Of a stretch of DNA of 64,000 nucleotides, positions 37,375 to 48,053 are shown piece by piece. The stretch's first letter is position 1. The number at the start of each line of letters is the position of its first letter. The DNA comes from Cognatilysobacter terrigena (lineage in GTDB: Bacteria > Pseudomonadota > Gammaproteobacteria > Xanthomonadales > Xanthomonadaceae), in NCBI RefSeq assembly GCF_004361065.1, contig NZ_SELT01000015.1, forward strand, positions 17,563 to 81,562, written 5' to 3'. Made by a program: the position numbers and the translations under genes. Under the pieces are notes generated by a model. It made no database searches and was not told the DNA's origin. It was given only the letters and a program-made list of their open reading frames with translations.

Positions 37375-38268
37375 ATGATCCAGCTCGTCATTCCCGCCCG
37401 CCGTCGCGATCTCGGCGGCTTCGAGGTCGGCCGCGTGCTGCCCGCGCCGCTGCATCGCATGGTCGGGCCCTTCATCTTCTTCGACCACATGGGGCCGGCC
37501 GACTTCCCGCCGGGCATCCCGCGCACCGTCGACGTACGCCCGCATCCCCACATCGGGCTGTCGACGGTCACCTACCTGCTCGACGGCGAGATCATGCATC
37601 GCGACAGCGTCGGCTCCGAGCAGGCGATCCGCCCGGGCGAGGTGAACTGGATGACGGCGGGGCGCGGCATCACCCATTCGGAACGCTTCGAGAAGGCGCG
37701 CGCGCAGGGCGACCGGCTGGACGGGCTGCAGGCGTGGGTCGCGCTGCCGGACCATCTCGAAGAAACCGACCCCGGCTTCGTGCACGTCGACGCCGCGCAG
37801 CTGCCGGCGTTCGACGAGGCCGGCGTGCGCGGGCGGCTGATCGCGGGTACGGCGCTGGGGCTGGTCGCGCCGGTGCCCGGGGCGTCGCCGCTGTTCTACC
37901 TGCACCTCGACCTCGAGGACGGCGCGCGCTTCGTGCTGCCGCCCGATCATCCGGAACGCGCGTTCTATGTCGCCCGGGGCGAGGCGGAGATCGACGGCCA
38001 GCGCTTCGGCGTCGGCCAGATGGCGGTGCTGACGCCGGGCCGAACCGCCGAAGTCGTCGCACGCGGGCCGGCCACGGTGATGGCGCTCGGCGGCGAGGCG
38101 GTCGGGCCGCGATTCATCGAATGGAACTTCGTGTCCTCGCGCAAGGAACGCATCGAGGAGGCCAAGGCCGACTGGCGCGCCGGGCGCATGAAGCTGCCGG
38201 ACCTCGACGACGGCGAGTTCATCCCGCTGCCGCCGGACCCGCCGCCGCCGGCGAATCCGATGTCCTGA
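37375..38268 (+). CDS. pirin family protein
   Basis: 297 residues of two cupin barrels. The iron-binding set of the N-terminal barrel is present: H-x-H in RPHPHIGLSTVTYL, then H and E in GRGITHSERF. Bacterial pirins often act as quercetin dioxygenases or redox-linked regulators. ATG at 37375 has GGAG upstream. The C-terminus is proline-rich. It stands between the ABC operon and the cytochrome gene. Confidence 0.93.
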   Translation: MIQLVIPARRRDLGGFEVGRVLPAPLHRMVGPFIFFDHMGPADFPPGIPRTVDVRPHPHIGLSTVTYLLDGEIMHRDSVGSEQAIRPGEVNWMTAGRGITHSERFEKARAQGDRLDGLQAWVALPDHLEETDPGFVHVDAAQLPAFDEAGVRGRLIAGTALGLVAPVPGASPLFYLHLDLEDGARFVLPPDHPERAFYVARGEAEIDGQRFGVGQMAVLTPGRTAEVVARGPATVMALGGEAVGPRFIEWNFVSSRKERIEEAKADWRAGRMKLPDLDDGEFIPLPPDPPPPANPMS

Positions 38269-38396
38269 GGCACCGTGCAGGTCCGTCGCCACGGGGCCGG
38301 TGATAAACTGCCGCGCCTGGTGGCGGCGCCCCGCGACGTCCACCGCTCCGACCCAATTTCGGCCCCGCGCGCCCGCAAGCGCGCACAAGGTGGATC

Positions 38397-38912
38397 GTGC
38401 GCAATTACGACCTGGTGTTCCTCAAGAAGTTTTCGATGGTGATCGGCTTCCTCGTGCTGATCATGCTGAGCCTCATCCTCGCGGCGCTCTACATCAACGG
38501 CTCGCTGCCGCACGACCGCGATCCGTCGGTGGTGCGCATCACCGGCGAGCGCATCGCGCCGACCGGCGCGGTCTACGCGGGCCAGACCGGCGCCGCGCAG
38601 CAGGCCGCCGCGTCCGCCGCCGCTGCAGCCGCTGCCGCCTCGCAGGTCGCTTACGGCGGCACGAAGGACGGCTCGGTCATCTTCGGCAACCTGTGCTCGG
38701 GCTGCCACGGCTCGGGCGCCGGCGGCGCGCCGACGCTGGACCACTCGCACTGGGATGCGCGCCTCGCCAAGGGCAAGGACACGCTGCACAAGCACGCGAT
38801 CGAGGGCTTCCAGGGCGCGGCGGGCGTGATGCCGGCCAAGGGCGGCAACCCGGCGCTGACGGACGAGCAGGTCATCGCCACCGTCGACTGGATGCTGGCC
38901 AACCTCAAGTAA
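38397..38912 (+). CDS. membrane-anchored cytochrome c5-like protein
   Basis: 171 residues. N-terminal membrane anchor at about 13-33, then an Ala/Gln-rich linker (about 66-82), then a class I cytochrome c domain with the haem motif C100-SG-C103-H104 and a likely axial methionine in AGVMPAKGG. It starts at GTG 38397, with AAGGTGG about 4 nt upstream. As anchor-plus-flexible-linker cytochromes usually do, it may carry electrons to terminal oxidases. Confidence 0.9.
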   Translation: MRNYDLVFLKKFSMVIGFLVLIMLSLILAALYINGSLPHDRDPSVVRITGERIAPTGAVYAGQTGAAQQAAASAAAAAAAASQVAYGGTKDGSVIFGNLCSGCHGSGAGGAPTLDHSHWDARLAKGKDTLHKHAIEGFQGAAGVMPAKGGNPALTDEQVIATVDWMLANLK

Positions 38913-38930
38913 GGCCCCGCGCCTTCCGCC

Positions 38931-38961
38931 ACGACGCCGCCTCCGGGCGGCGTCGTCGTTT
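38931..38961 (+). terminator. rho-independent terminator after the cytochrome gene
   Basis: ACGACGCCGCC/GGCGGCGTCGT is an 11-bp stem with a TCCG tetraloop (38931-38956), followed by CGTTTCC. Confidence 0.65.
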
Positions 38962-38976
38962 CCACGCCCCGCCGCG

Positions 38977-38982
38977 TACGCT
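38977..38982 (+). promoter_or_regulatory. putative -10 box, near-leaderless alpha/beta hydrolase gene
   Basis: TACGCT ends 7 nt before the ATG at 38990; there is no Shine-Dalgarno. Confidence 0.35.
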
Positions 38983-38989
38983 GCCGCGC

Positions 38990-39721
38990 ATGTCGAATCC
39001 CGCAGTCCCCCAGCTGCCGCCCGGTGGCACCCAGGCCCTCACGCTCGACGGCCCGGCCGGCCCGATCGAAGCCGTCGTCGATGCGCCGGATGCGGACGTC
39101 GCCCCGCGCGACGTCGTCGCGATCGTCTGCCACCCGCTGTCGACCGAAGGCGGCAGCCTGACCAACAAGGTCGTGACCATGGCCGCGCGCGCCCTGCGCG
39201 AGCTCGGCGCGACGACGGTGCGCTTCAACTTCCGCTGCGTCGGCAAGAGCGCAGGCACGTTCGACAACGGCGTCGGCGAGTCCGACGACCTGCGCGCAGT
39301 GGTCGACTGGGTGCGTCGGGAACGCCCGGGTGCGGCGCTGTGGCTCGGCGGTTTCAGCTTCGGCGCGTTCGTGTCGCTGCGCATGGCCGACGAGTTGCAG
39401 CCCGAGCTGCTGTTCTCGATCGCCCCGCCGGCCGGCCGCGCGTGGGACTTCGAGAACATGGGCCTCTACACCGGCCCATGGTTCGTCATCCAGGGCGACG
39501 CCGACGAGATCGTCGAACCGCAGCGCGTCTACGACTGGCTCGATCGACTGTCCGAGCTGCGCGCACCGCCGAAGGTGTTCCGCATCGCGGGCGCCAGCCA
39601 CTTCTTCCACGGCAAGCTGATGGACCTGCGGCAGGCGATGAAGGACGGCGTGCACGCGGTGCTGCCCGAAGCGACGTCGACCGGCGCATCGACCGCGCCC
39701 GACGCCGGCCCGGCCGCATGA
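38990..39721 (+). CDS. alpha/beta hydrolase
   Basis: 243 residues, one-domain alpha/beta hydrolase. Nucleophile serine in LGGFSFGAFVS (GxSxG variant GFSFG), acid in GDADEIV and histidine in GASHFFHG. CHPLSTEGGSLTNKV at the start matches the small-hydrolase family COG2945. The stop overlaps the zapE start (ATGA). Substrate unknown. Confidence 0.88.
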   Translation: MSNPAVPQLPPGGTQALTLDGPAGPIEAVVDAPDADVAPRDVVAIVCHPLSTEGGSLTNKVVTMAARALRELGATTVRFNFRCVGKSAGTFDNGVGESDDLRAVVDWVRRERPGAALWLGGFSFGAFVSLRMADELQPELLFSIAPPAGRAWDFENMGLYTGPWFVIQGDADEIVEPQRVYDWLDRLSELRAPPKVFRIAGASHFFHGKLMDLRQAMKDGVHAVLPEATSTGASTAPDAGPAA

Positions 39722-40809
39722 GCGAGGTCCGCACGCCGTCCCGGCTCTACGACGAAGGCGTTTCGCGCGGCGACTGGCAGGCCGATCCGGCGCAGCGCCC
39801 CGCGCTCGCCGAACTCGACCGCCTGCAGGCCGCGCTGCTCGATCCGCCCAAGCTCGGCCTGTTCGATCGCCTGTCGGGCAAGCGCCCGCCGACACCGCAG
39901 GGCCTCTACCTCTGGGGCGGCGTCGGTCGCGGCAAGACCTTCCTGATCGACCTCTTCTACGAATCGCTGCCGTTCGCGGAAAAGCAGCGCACGCACTTCC
40001 ACCGCTTCATGCGCGAGGTCCACGAGGCGTTGCGTCGCCATGCCGGCGCGAGCGATCCGCTGGCGATCATCGCGAAGGAATGGCGCGAGAACCTGCGCGT
40101 GCTCGTGCTCGACGAGTTCTTCGTCAACGACATCGGCGACGCGATGCTGCTCGGCCGCCTGCTCGAGCGCCTGTTCGCGGAAGGTGTCGCGCTGGTGACG
40201 AGCTCCAACACCGAGCCGAAGAACCTCTACAAGGACGGCCTGCAGCGCGACCGCTTCCTCCCTGCGATCAAGCTGCTGGAAGCGAACACCAAGGTGCTCT
40301 ACCTCGACAGCACCACCGACTACCGCCTGCGCGCGCTGACCAAATCACCGGTGTACCACGCACCGCTCGACGCGGAATCCGACGCCTGGCTCGCATCGCG
40401 CTGGCAGGAACTCACCGGTCATGCCGCAACGCCGCATGCGCCGCTGCACATCGAGGGCCGCGAAATCCCGGTGCGCAGCTGCAGCGACGGCCATGTCTGG
40501 TTCGATTTCGCTGCGCTCTGCGAGGGCCCACGCGCGGCCAGCGACTACATCGAGATCGCGACCGAACACCACACCGTGTTCGTCGGCGGCATTCCGAAAC
40601 TCGACGACACCCGCGCCGATCCCGCACGCCGGTTCGTGCACCTGATCGACGAGCTCTACGATCGCCACGTCAACCTGGTCTGCACCGCCGACGGTGCGCC
40701 GACTGAGCTGTATCGCGGCGAGAAGCTCGCCGGTGCGTTCGAACGCACGGCGTCGCGCCTGATCGAAATGCAGTCGGCCGACTACCTGGCGTTGGAGCAC
40801 CGCGGCTAG
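39718..40809 (+). CDS. zapE: cell division AFG1-like ATPase ZapE
   Basis: 363 residues. Walker A LWGGVGRGKTFLIDLFY, Walker B VLVLDEFFVNDIGDAMLL, and sensor segment SSNTEPKNLYKDGLQRDRFLPAI. ZapE acts on the FtsZ ring in E. coli. The start overlaps the alpha/beta hydrolase stop. The last codons and the TAG stop lie within a 10-bp hairpin. Confidence 0.94.
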   Translation: MSEVRTPSRLYDEGVSRGDWQADPAQRPALAELDRLQAALLDPPKLGLFDRLSGKRPPTPQGLYLWGGVGRGKTFLIDLFYESLPFAEKQRTHFHRFMREVHEALRRHAGASDPLAIIAKEWRENLRVLVLDEFFVNDIGDAMLLGRLLERLFAEGVALVTSSNTEPKNLYKDGLQRDRFLPAIKLLEANTKVLYLDSTTDYRLRALTKSPVYHAPLDAESDAWLASRWQELTGHAATPHAPLHIEGREIPVRSCSDGHVWFDFAALCEGPRAASDYIEIATEHHTVFVGGIPKLDDTRADPARRFVHLIDELYDRHVNLVCTADGAPTELYRGEKLAGAFERTASRLIEMQSADYLALEHRG

Positions 40810-40819
40810 GCGGTGCTCC
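40794..40819. terminator. hairpin over the zapE stop codon
   Basis: GGAGCACCGC/GCGGTGCTCC, 10 bp, loop GGCTAG carrying the zapE stop. No T-run, but it sits in the gap between converging genes and may serve both. Confidence 0.5.
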
Positions 40820-40829
40820 GATCGCGGCG

Positions 40830-41027
40830 TCAGTGCGCGGCGCGGCGGCGCGGGCGCTTGACGATCTCTTCGTCGACCCAGCCGAGATCGGCGTCGTCGC
40901 CGTCCCAGCCGTCGGCGTAGTTCACGCGACGGAACTCGTAAAGGTCGGTGGCTTCGCGCGCGATCATGCGCTCGGTGAGCGGGCGCGGGTTGGACAACTG
41001 CGGCGTGGTGGCGAGCGTGGCGAGCAT
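40830..41027 (-). CDS. small hypothetical protein
   Basis: 65 residues from the ATG at 41027, chosen because GGAG lies 8 nt upstream; a longer frame could start at 41081 without such a signal. The sequence is polar, with a central YEFRRVNYADGWDGDDADLG and a basic end RPRRRAAH. No recognised domain; possibly a conserved Xanthomonadaceae protein. Confidence 0.6.
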   Translation of the reverse strand: MLATLATTPQLSNPRPLTERMIAREATDLYEFRRVNYADGWDGDDADLGWVDEEIVKRPRRRAAH

Positions 41028-41167
41028 GGTGGCGACTCCCTGGAGGTCGCCTTCGACGCTAGGCACGGGGATTTCAAGCACTCGTGAAAGCGCGACGTCA
41101 CGACGCGCATCGTTCAGCGGCCGTTCGTCACGCGAACCGCGTCGCCGGTCACTACCCTGTGCGCCCT

Positions 41168-43273
41168 ATGCGATCCCTCCCCGGTTGCCTACTCGCCGTC
41201 GTCGGCGTTGCGCAGGCGCAGTCCGCCCCTTCGACACCCGTGCAGCTCGACCGCGTGCAGGTGATCGCGACGCGCGCGCCGCGTGCGGTCGATCGCACGC
41301 CTGCCGCGGTAAGCGTGCTCGACGGCAGCGCGCTCGAGACCGCGGGTAACGGCGCGACGCTCGCCGAGAAGCTCGTCGGTGTGCCCGGGGTGCTCGCGCG
41401 CACGCGACAGAACTGGGCGCAGGACGAACAGATCTCGATCCGCGGCTTCGGGACGCGTGCGAGCTTCGGCATTCGCAGCGTACGCCTGTACGTCGACGGC
41501 ATTCCCGCGACGATGCCCGACGGCCAAGGGCAGGTCTCGCATTTCCCGCTCGGCGACGCGCAGCGCATCGAAGTGCTGCGCGGGCCGTTCGCCGCGCTGT
41601 ACGGCAATGGTGCGGGCGGCGTGGTGCAGCTCACCACGGCCGACGGTGGCGAGCCGGATCGCGTCGGCGTCGACGCATCCATCGGCAGTTTCGATACGTG
41701 GCGCGTCGGCGCGAATGCACGCGGCGCGATGGGTAACGTCGACTACGCCATCGGCGCCTCGCATTTCGCCGCGGGCGGTTGGCGCGACCACAGCCGTTCA
41801 CGGCGCGAAAGCATCGACGCGAAGCTGCGATTCGATGTCGCCGGCGGCGAGCTCACGCTGCTGGGCAATGCCTTCGATTCGCCGGACACGCAGGATCCGC
41901 AGGGCCTGACGCGCGCACAGGTCGACGCCGATCCGCGCCAGGCGAGCCCGAGCGCGTTGTTGTTCGACACACGCAAGAGTGCGCGCCAGGTGCAGCTCGG
42001 TGCCGTGTTCGAGCGCTCGTTCGGCGCGACCGACCTGCGCGTGCTCGGCTATGGCGGGCAACGCCACGTCGAACAGGTGCTGTCGACGCCACCGTCGGCG
42101 CAGGTGAGCCCGTTGAGCGCCGGCGGCTGGATCGATCTCGACTCGCCGTTCGCCGGCCTCGACGCGCGCATGACCTGGCGACGCGACCTCGCCGCGCGCC
42201 CGCTCGACGTCGTGCTCGGGCTCGACGTCGAACAGCAACGCCAGGATCGCCGCGGCTACGAGAACTTCGTCGGCACGCAGGTCGGCGTGCGCGGCGCGTT
42301 GCGGCAGGACCAGCGCGATCGCGTGCGCAATGTCGACCCGTACCTGCAGGCGACGTGGGACCTCACGCCGACATGGAGCGTGAGCGGCGGCGTGCGCGCG
42401 AGCCGCGTGACCTTCGACTCCCGCGACGCCTACATCACCGCACGCAATCCCGACGACAGCGGCCGCGTCACCTATTCGGCGACGTCGCCGGTGATCGGCG
42501 TGACGTGGCGGCCCTCGAACGCGTGGTCGATGTACGCCTCGGTCGGCCGCGGCTTCGAGACGCCGACGTTCAACGAACTCGGCTACCGGAGCGATGGCGG
42601 CAGCGGCCTGAACTTCGCGCTGCGGCCGATGCGCATGCGCAACGCGGAACTGGGTGCGCGTTGGGCTACGGACTGCGTGCGCGGCGAGCTCGCGCTGTTC
42701 GACAGCGACACGCGCGACGAACTCGTGGTGAACACCAGCGTCGGCGGGCGCACGACGTTCCGCAATGCGGGGCCGACGCGGCGTCGCGGCGTCGAAGGTT
42801 CGCTCGCGATTCCGCTGGCCGAGCGCTGGCGGCTCGATCTGTCCGGCACGTGGCTCGACGCCGAATTCCGGTCCGACTTCCCCGCCTGCACCGGCACCGG
42901 ATGTCGTGCGCCGGTCGCGACGGTGCCGGCGGGCACGCCGTTGCCGGGCGTGCCACGCTCGCAGGCGGTGGCTGCGCTGCGCTACGGCGGCGACACCGGA
43001 TGGCAGGCGCAGTTGACCGGGCAGCGCGTCGGCGGCGTCACCGCGACCACGGCGGGTGACGTGCGCACCGAGGGCTACACGCTGCTGGACGCGAGCGTCG
43101 GCTACCGCATGCGCAACGACGCCGGCCACGGCCGCGTGTTCGCCGGCATCGCCAACCTGCTCGATCGCGACTACATCGGCTCGGTCATCGTCAACGACGC
43201 GAACGGGCGCTACTTCGAGCCGGGCGCGGGACGCGCGCTGACGCTCGGTGTCGAGTGGAGCTGGGGCGACTGA
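41168..43273 (+). CDS. TonB-dependent receptor
   Basis: About 701 residues. Short signal peptide, then a plug domain (LDRVQVIATRAPRAVDRTPAAVSV, EQISIRGFGTRASFG, RIEVLRGPFAALYGNGAGGVVQL) and a 22-strand-type barrel ending with LGVEWSW. The TonB box is probably in the VQLDRVQVIATR region. The ATG at 41168 is favoured; upstream in-frame starts give a non-hydrophobic extension. TACCCT lies 9 nt before the ATG. Metal-siderophore ligand not readable; no siderophore genes are adjacent. Confidence 0.92.
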   Translation: MRSLPGCLLAVVGVAQAQSAPSTPVQLDRVQVIATRAPRAVDRTPAAVSVLDGSALETAGNGATLAEKLVGVPGVLARTRQNWAQDEQISIRGFGTRASFGIRSVRLYVDGIPATMPDGQGQVSHFPLGDAQRIEVLRGPFAALYGNGAGGVVQLTTADGGEPDRVGVDASIGSFDTWRVGANARGAMGNVDYAIGASHFAAGGWRDHSRSRRESIDAKLRFDVAGGELTLLGNAFDSPDTQDPQGLTRAQVDADPRQASPSALLFDTRKSARQVQLGAVFERSFGATDLRVLGYGGQRHVEQVLSTPPSAQVSPLSAGGWIDLDSPFAGLDARMTWRRDLAARPLDVVLGLDVEQQRQDRRGYENFVGTQVGVRGALRQDQRDRVRNVDPYLQATWDLTPTWSVSGGVRASRVTFDSRDAYITARNPDDSGRVTYSATSPVIGVTWRPSNAWSMYASVGRGFETPTFNELGYRSDGGSGLNFALRPMRMRNAELGARWATDCVRGELALFDSDTRDELVVNTSVGGRTTFRNAGPTRRRGVEGSLAIPLAERWRLDLSGTWLDAEFRSDFPACTGTGCRAPVATVPAGTPLPGVPRSQAVAALRYGGDTGWQAQLTGQRVGGVTATTAGDVRTEGYTLLDASVGYRMRNDAGHGRVFAGIANLLDRDYIGSVIVNDANGRYFEPGAGRALTLGVEWSWGD

Positions 43274-44454
<1,181 letters not shown>

Positions 44455-44455
<1 letters not shown>

Positions 44456-45282
44456 TGCAGCGCGTCGAATCGCATGCGTGTTTCGGCGGTACGCAGGAGG
44501 TCTGGCAGCTGCGCTCGGATGCGCTCGACTGCGACACGCGCATCGGCGTGTATCTGCCGCCGCAGGCGTCGCAGCGCGCATGCCCGGTGCTGTACTGGCT
44601 GTCCGGCCTGACCTGCACCGAGCAGAACTTCATCACCAAGGCGGGCGCGCAGCGTTATGCGGCGGAGCACGGTCTGATCCTCGTCGCACCCGACACGAGT
44701 CCGCGCGGGCCGGGCATTCCGGATGTCGAAGGCTACGACCTCGGCGTTGGCGCGGGCTTCTACCTCGACGCCACCCAAGCGCCATGGGACGCGCACTACC
44801 GCATGCACGACTACGTGGTGCGTGAACTGCCGGCGTTGATCGAAGCGAAGTTCCCCGCGACCGACGCGCGCGGCATCAGCGGGCATTCGATGGGCGGGCA
44901 CGGCGCGCTGGTCATCGCGCTGCGTAATCCCGGGCGCTATCGCAGCGTGTCGGCGTTCTCGCCGATCGTCGCGCCCTCACGCGTGCCGTGGGGCGAGAAG
45001 GCGTTCACGACCTACCTCGGCGACGATCGCGACGCGTGGCGTGAATGGGATGCCTGCGAACTCGTCGCGACCGCGCGCGAACGCCTGCCGCTGCTCGTCG
45101 ACCAGGGCGAGGCCGACGAATTCCTCGCGCAGCAACTGAAACCGGAGCTGCTACGCGAGGCCTGTGATGCCGCGGGCCATCCGCTCGAGCTGCGCATGCG
45201 GCCGGGCTTTGATCACAGCTACTACTTCATCGCGAGCTTCATCGGCGAGCACATCGCCCACCACGCCGCCGCGTTGCGCTGA
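44455..45282 (+). CDS. frmB: S-formylglutathione hydrolase FrmB
   Basis: 275-residue esterase-D family enzyme hydrolysing S-formylglutathione to formate and glutathione. Nucleophile serine in GISGHSMGGHGALV, with the oxyanion segment YWLSGLTCTEQNFITKAG; closing histidine in GFDHSYYFI. The start shares a base with the frmA stop (TGATG). It converges on the APC permease with 3 nt between. Confidence 0.96.
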
Positions 45283-45285
45283 CGA

Positions 45286-46620
45286 TCAGGGCGTCGCGGG
45301 CGCGTGGCCGCGGCGCATCAGGTGCAGCACGATGTAGATCGCGATCAGCGCGCCGAGCGAGATGATGATCGCGCGCCATTCCTCCGGCTTCAGCGTGAAC
45401 AGGATCGCGCCCATGATGCCCGCGCCGATCAGGGGCATCAGCGGGCCGCCGGGCATGCGGAACGGCGTGCCGCGCTCGCTGATGTTCGCGTGCTGCAGGC
45501 GCCACGCGGCGAGCGCGACCACCGCGTAGACCACGCAGATCGCGCCACCCGAAACCGCGGCCAGGCCGTCGAACGAACCGCGCACGGCGAGGAAGCAGGC
45601 GATGCCGGCATGCGTCGCCAACCCGAGCAGCGGTACGCGATGCGACGCGCTGACCCGGCCGTAGATCGACGGCAGGTAGCCGTCACGGCCGAGCGCGAAC
45701 AGCAGGCGCGACGAGCCGAGCAGGTTGCCGAGCAGGAAGCCCGCCATCGACACGCAGGCGGTGGCCAGCAGCAACGTGCGGCCGGCGCTGAACAGCTTGC
45801 CGGCGGTGTCGGCGATCGGCACCGGGCTGGTCGCGAGCGCGGGACCGAGCACGCCCTGGCCGACGATCTGCAGGCCGAGATACAGCGCGACCACCAGCAG
45901 GATCGCGACGACGGTCGCGCGCGGCACCGTCTTCGACGGATCGTCGAACTCGCCCGACGGCACCAGCGCGGTTTCGAGGCCGGAGTACGCGAACATCACC
46001 AGCACCAGCGATCCGCCGAGCGCGGCGATCGACGGCACGTCGGCGGGATTGAAGCTCACCGCGCTCCAGTCCACGAACGGAATGCCGACGAGCACGAGCA
46101 GCGCGAGCGGTGCGAGCTTGACGCTCGCGAGCGTCGCCACCGCGCGCGCGCCGAGCTTCACGCCGAATGCGTTGAGCAGGAACAGCAAGGCGTACGTGCC
46201 GATGATGAGTGCGGCGCGCGGTCCGGGTGCGTCCATCGCGGGCGCGAGCTTCGCGACCTGCTGCGCGAACGACGCGGCGACGCCCGCGCTGGACGCGACG
46301 TGACTGATCCACATCAGCGCGCCGGCGACGAAGCCGAAGAACGGCCCGAACGCGACGGACACGTAGGTGTACGGCCCGCCGGTCGCGTGCGCGCGACTGC
46401 CCGCGGCGGCGAAGCACAACGCGATCGGAATGATCGCGATCGCACCGACGATCAACGACAACGGTGCGGCGGCGCCGACCTGCGTCGCGAGCGCGCCCGG
46501 CATGCGGAAGATGCCGCCGCCGACGGTGGAATTGATGATCGCCGCGGCGAGCGCGAAGACGCCGATGGCACGGACGAGGGCGGCATCGCCTTCGAGGGAG
46601 CGGGACGGAGTGGTCGACAT
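45286..46620 (-). CDS. APC-family amino acid permease
   Basis: 444 residues with about twelve membrane segments. The APC signature begins IINSTVGGGIFRMPGALA (TM1 unwound GGGIF) and continues with AGSRAHATGGPYTYV. The substrate is not predictable. It is divergent from the M20 peptidase gene; the shared 113-nt gap should hold both promoters. Confidence 0.9.
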   Translation of the reverse strand: MSTTPSRSLEGDAALVRAIGVFALAAAIINSTVGGGIFRMPGALATQVGAAAPLSLIVGAIAIIPIALCFAAAGSRAHATGGPYTYVSVAFGPFFGFVAGALMWISHVASSAGVAASFAQQVAKLAPAMDAPGPRAALIIGTYALLFLLNAFGVKLGARAVATLASVKLAPLALLVLVGIPFVDWSAVSFNPADVPSIAALGGSLVLVMFAYSGLETALVPSGEFDDPSKTVPRATVVAILLVVALYLGLQIVGQGVLGPALATSPVPIADTAGKLFSAGRTLLLATACVSMAGFLLGNLLGSSRLLFALGRDGYLPSIYGRVSASHRVPLLGLATHAGIACFLAVRGSFDGLAAVSGGAICVVYAVVALAAWRLQHANISERGTPFRMPGGPLMPLIGAGIMGAILFTLKPEEWRAIIISLGALIAIYIVLHLMRRGHAPATP

Positions 46621-46733
46621 GGTCGGCCCAGGGACGGGAAGTGCGGCGAGCGTCGCACGACGCGCGCGCGATTGCAGCCGGCGCGCTGGAACTCTGGAGT
46701 AGCATCGACGGCCCGTTTCGCCGGATGCACCGC

Positions 46734-48053
46734 ATGCGCTTCGCCGTTCTCGCCACCGCCCTCGCCGCCGTTCTCGCGACCACCGCTCCGACGGCCCATG
46801 CCGCCGCGCGGCCCGAGGTCGATGCCGCCGCGAAGGCCGTGCAGGGGCAGGTGGTCGCGTGGCGTCGCGACTTCCATCAGCATCCTGAACTGTCGAACCG
46901 CGAGGAGCGCACCGCCAAGGTCGTCGCCGACGCGCTGAGGAAGATGGGCCTGACCCCGCGCACCGGCATCGCCCACCACGGCGTGGTCGCGATCATCGAA
47001 GGCGGCAAGCCGGGCCCGAAGCTCGCGCTGCGCGCCGACATGGACGCGCTGCCCGTCGCCGAACGCGTGGATCTTCCGTTCGCATCCAAGGTCACCACCA
47101 CGTTCAACGGCCAGACCACCGGCGTGATGCATGCCTGCGGCCACGACGCGCACACCGCGATGCTGCTCGGCATCGCGCAGTCGCTGGTGAAGATGCGCAA
47201 GGACCTGCCGGGCCAGGTGATGCTGATCTTCCAGCCCAGCGAGGAAGGCGCGCCGGTCGGCGAGGAAGGCGGTGCATCGCTGATGCTCAAGGAAGGCCTG
47301 TTCAAGGACTTCAAGCCCGACGCCGTGTTCGGCATGCACGTGTTCTCGACGATTCCGGTCGGCCAGATCGGCGTGCGCAGCGGGCCGGAAATGGCGGCCA
47401 GCGACCGCTTCAACATCACGGTCAAGGGTCGGCAGACGCACGGCTCGCGGCCATGGGGCGGCGTCGATCCGATCGTGACCGCGAGCGAGATCGTGACGAG
47501 CGCGCAGTCCATCGTCGCGCGCCGCACCGACATCGCGAAGCTGCCGGTTGTGGTGAGCTTCGGCGCGATCAACGGCGGCATCCGCTACAACATCATTCCC
47601 GACGAAGTGAAGATGATCGGCACCATCCGCACCTTCGACGAAGGCATGCGGCAGAAGGTGTTCGCCGATCTCAAGAACGTCGCCGAGCACATCGCCGCCG
47701 CGAACGGCGCGACGGTGGACGCGAACGTGCCCGACACGCAGGGCAATCCGGTCACGTACAACGATCCCTCGCTCACGCAGAAGATGCTGCCGAGCCTCAA
47801 GGCCGTGGTCGGCGATGCCAACGTCATCGAACCGCCGCTGCAGATGGGCGCCGAGGATTTCTCGTACTACGCTAAGGAAGTGCCGGGCCTGTTCTTCTTC
47901 GTCGGCGCGACCAGCGCCGGCATCGATCCGCAGATCGCACCCAGCAATCACTCGCCCGAGTTCAAGCTGGACGAACAGTCCCTCGATATCGGTATGCGCG
48001 CCATGCTGGAAGCCACGCTCGACTACCTGAACGCGCCGCAGGCGGGCGCATGA
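46734..48053 (+). CDS. secreted M20-family metallopeptidase / N-acyl amino-acid hydrolase
   Basis: 439 residues. Signal peptide ([20 protein letters not shown]). Metal site segments: [38 protein letters not shown], and HGSRPW; domain length matches the IAA-amino-acid/hippurate hydrolase group. ATGs at 46725 and 46734 both fit; the latter starts the hydrophobic core and is used. Its stop overlaps the queF start (ATGA). It is periplasmic or secreted. Confidence 0.9.
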   Translation: MRFAVLATALAAVLATTAPTAHAAARPEVDAAAKAVQGQVVAWRRDFHQHPELSNREERTAKVVADALRKMGLTPRTGIAHHGVVAIIEGGKPGPKLALRADMDALPVAERVDLPFASKVTTTFNGQTTGVMHACGHDAHTAMLLGIAQSLVKMRKDLPGQVMLIFQPSEEGAPVGEEGGASLMLKEGLFKDFKPDAVFGMHVFSTIPVGQIGVRSGPEMAASDRFNITVKGRQTHGSRPWGGVDPIVTASEIVTSAQSIVARRTDIAKLPVVVSFGAINGGIRYNIIPDEVKMIGTIRTFDEGMRQKVFADLKNVAEHIAAANGATVDANVPDTQGNPVTYNDPSLTQKMLPSLKAVVGDANVIEPPLQMGAEDFSYYAKEVPGLFFFVGATSAGIDPQIAPSNHSPEFKLDEQSLDIGMRAMLEATLDYLNAPQAGA

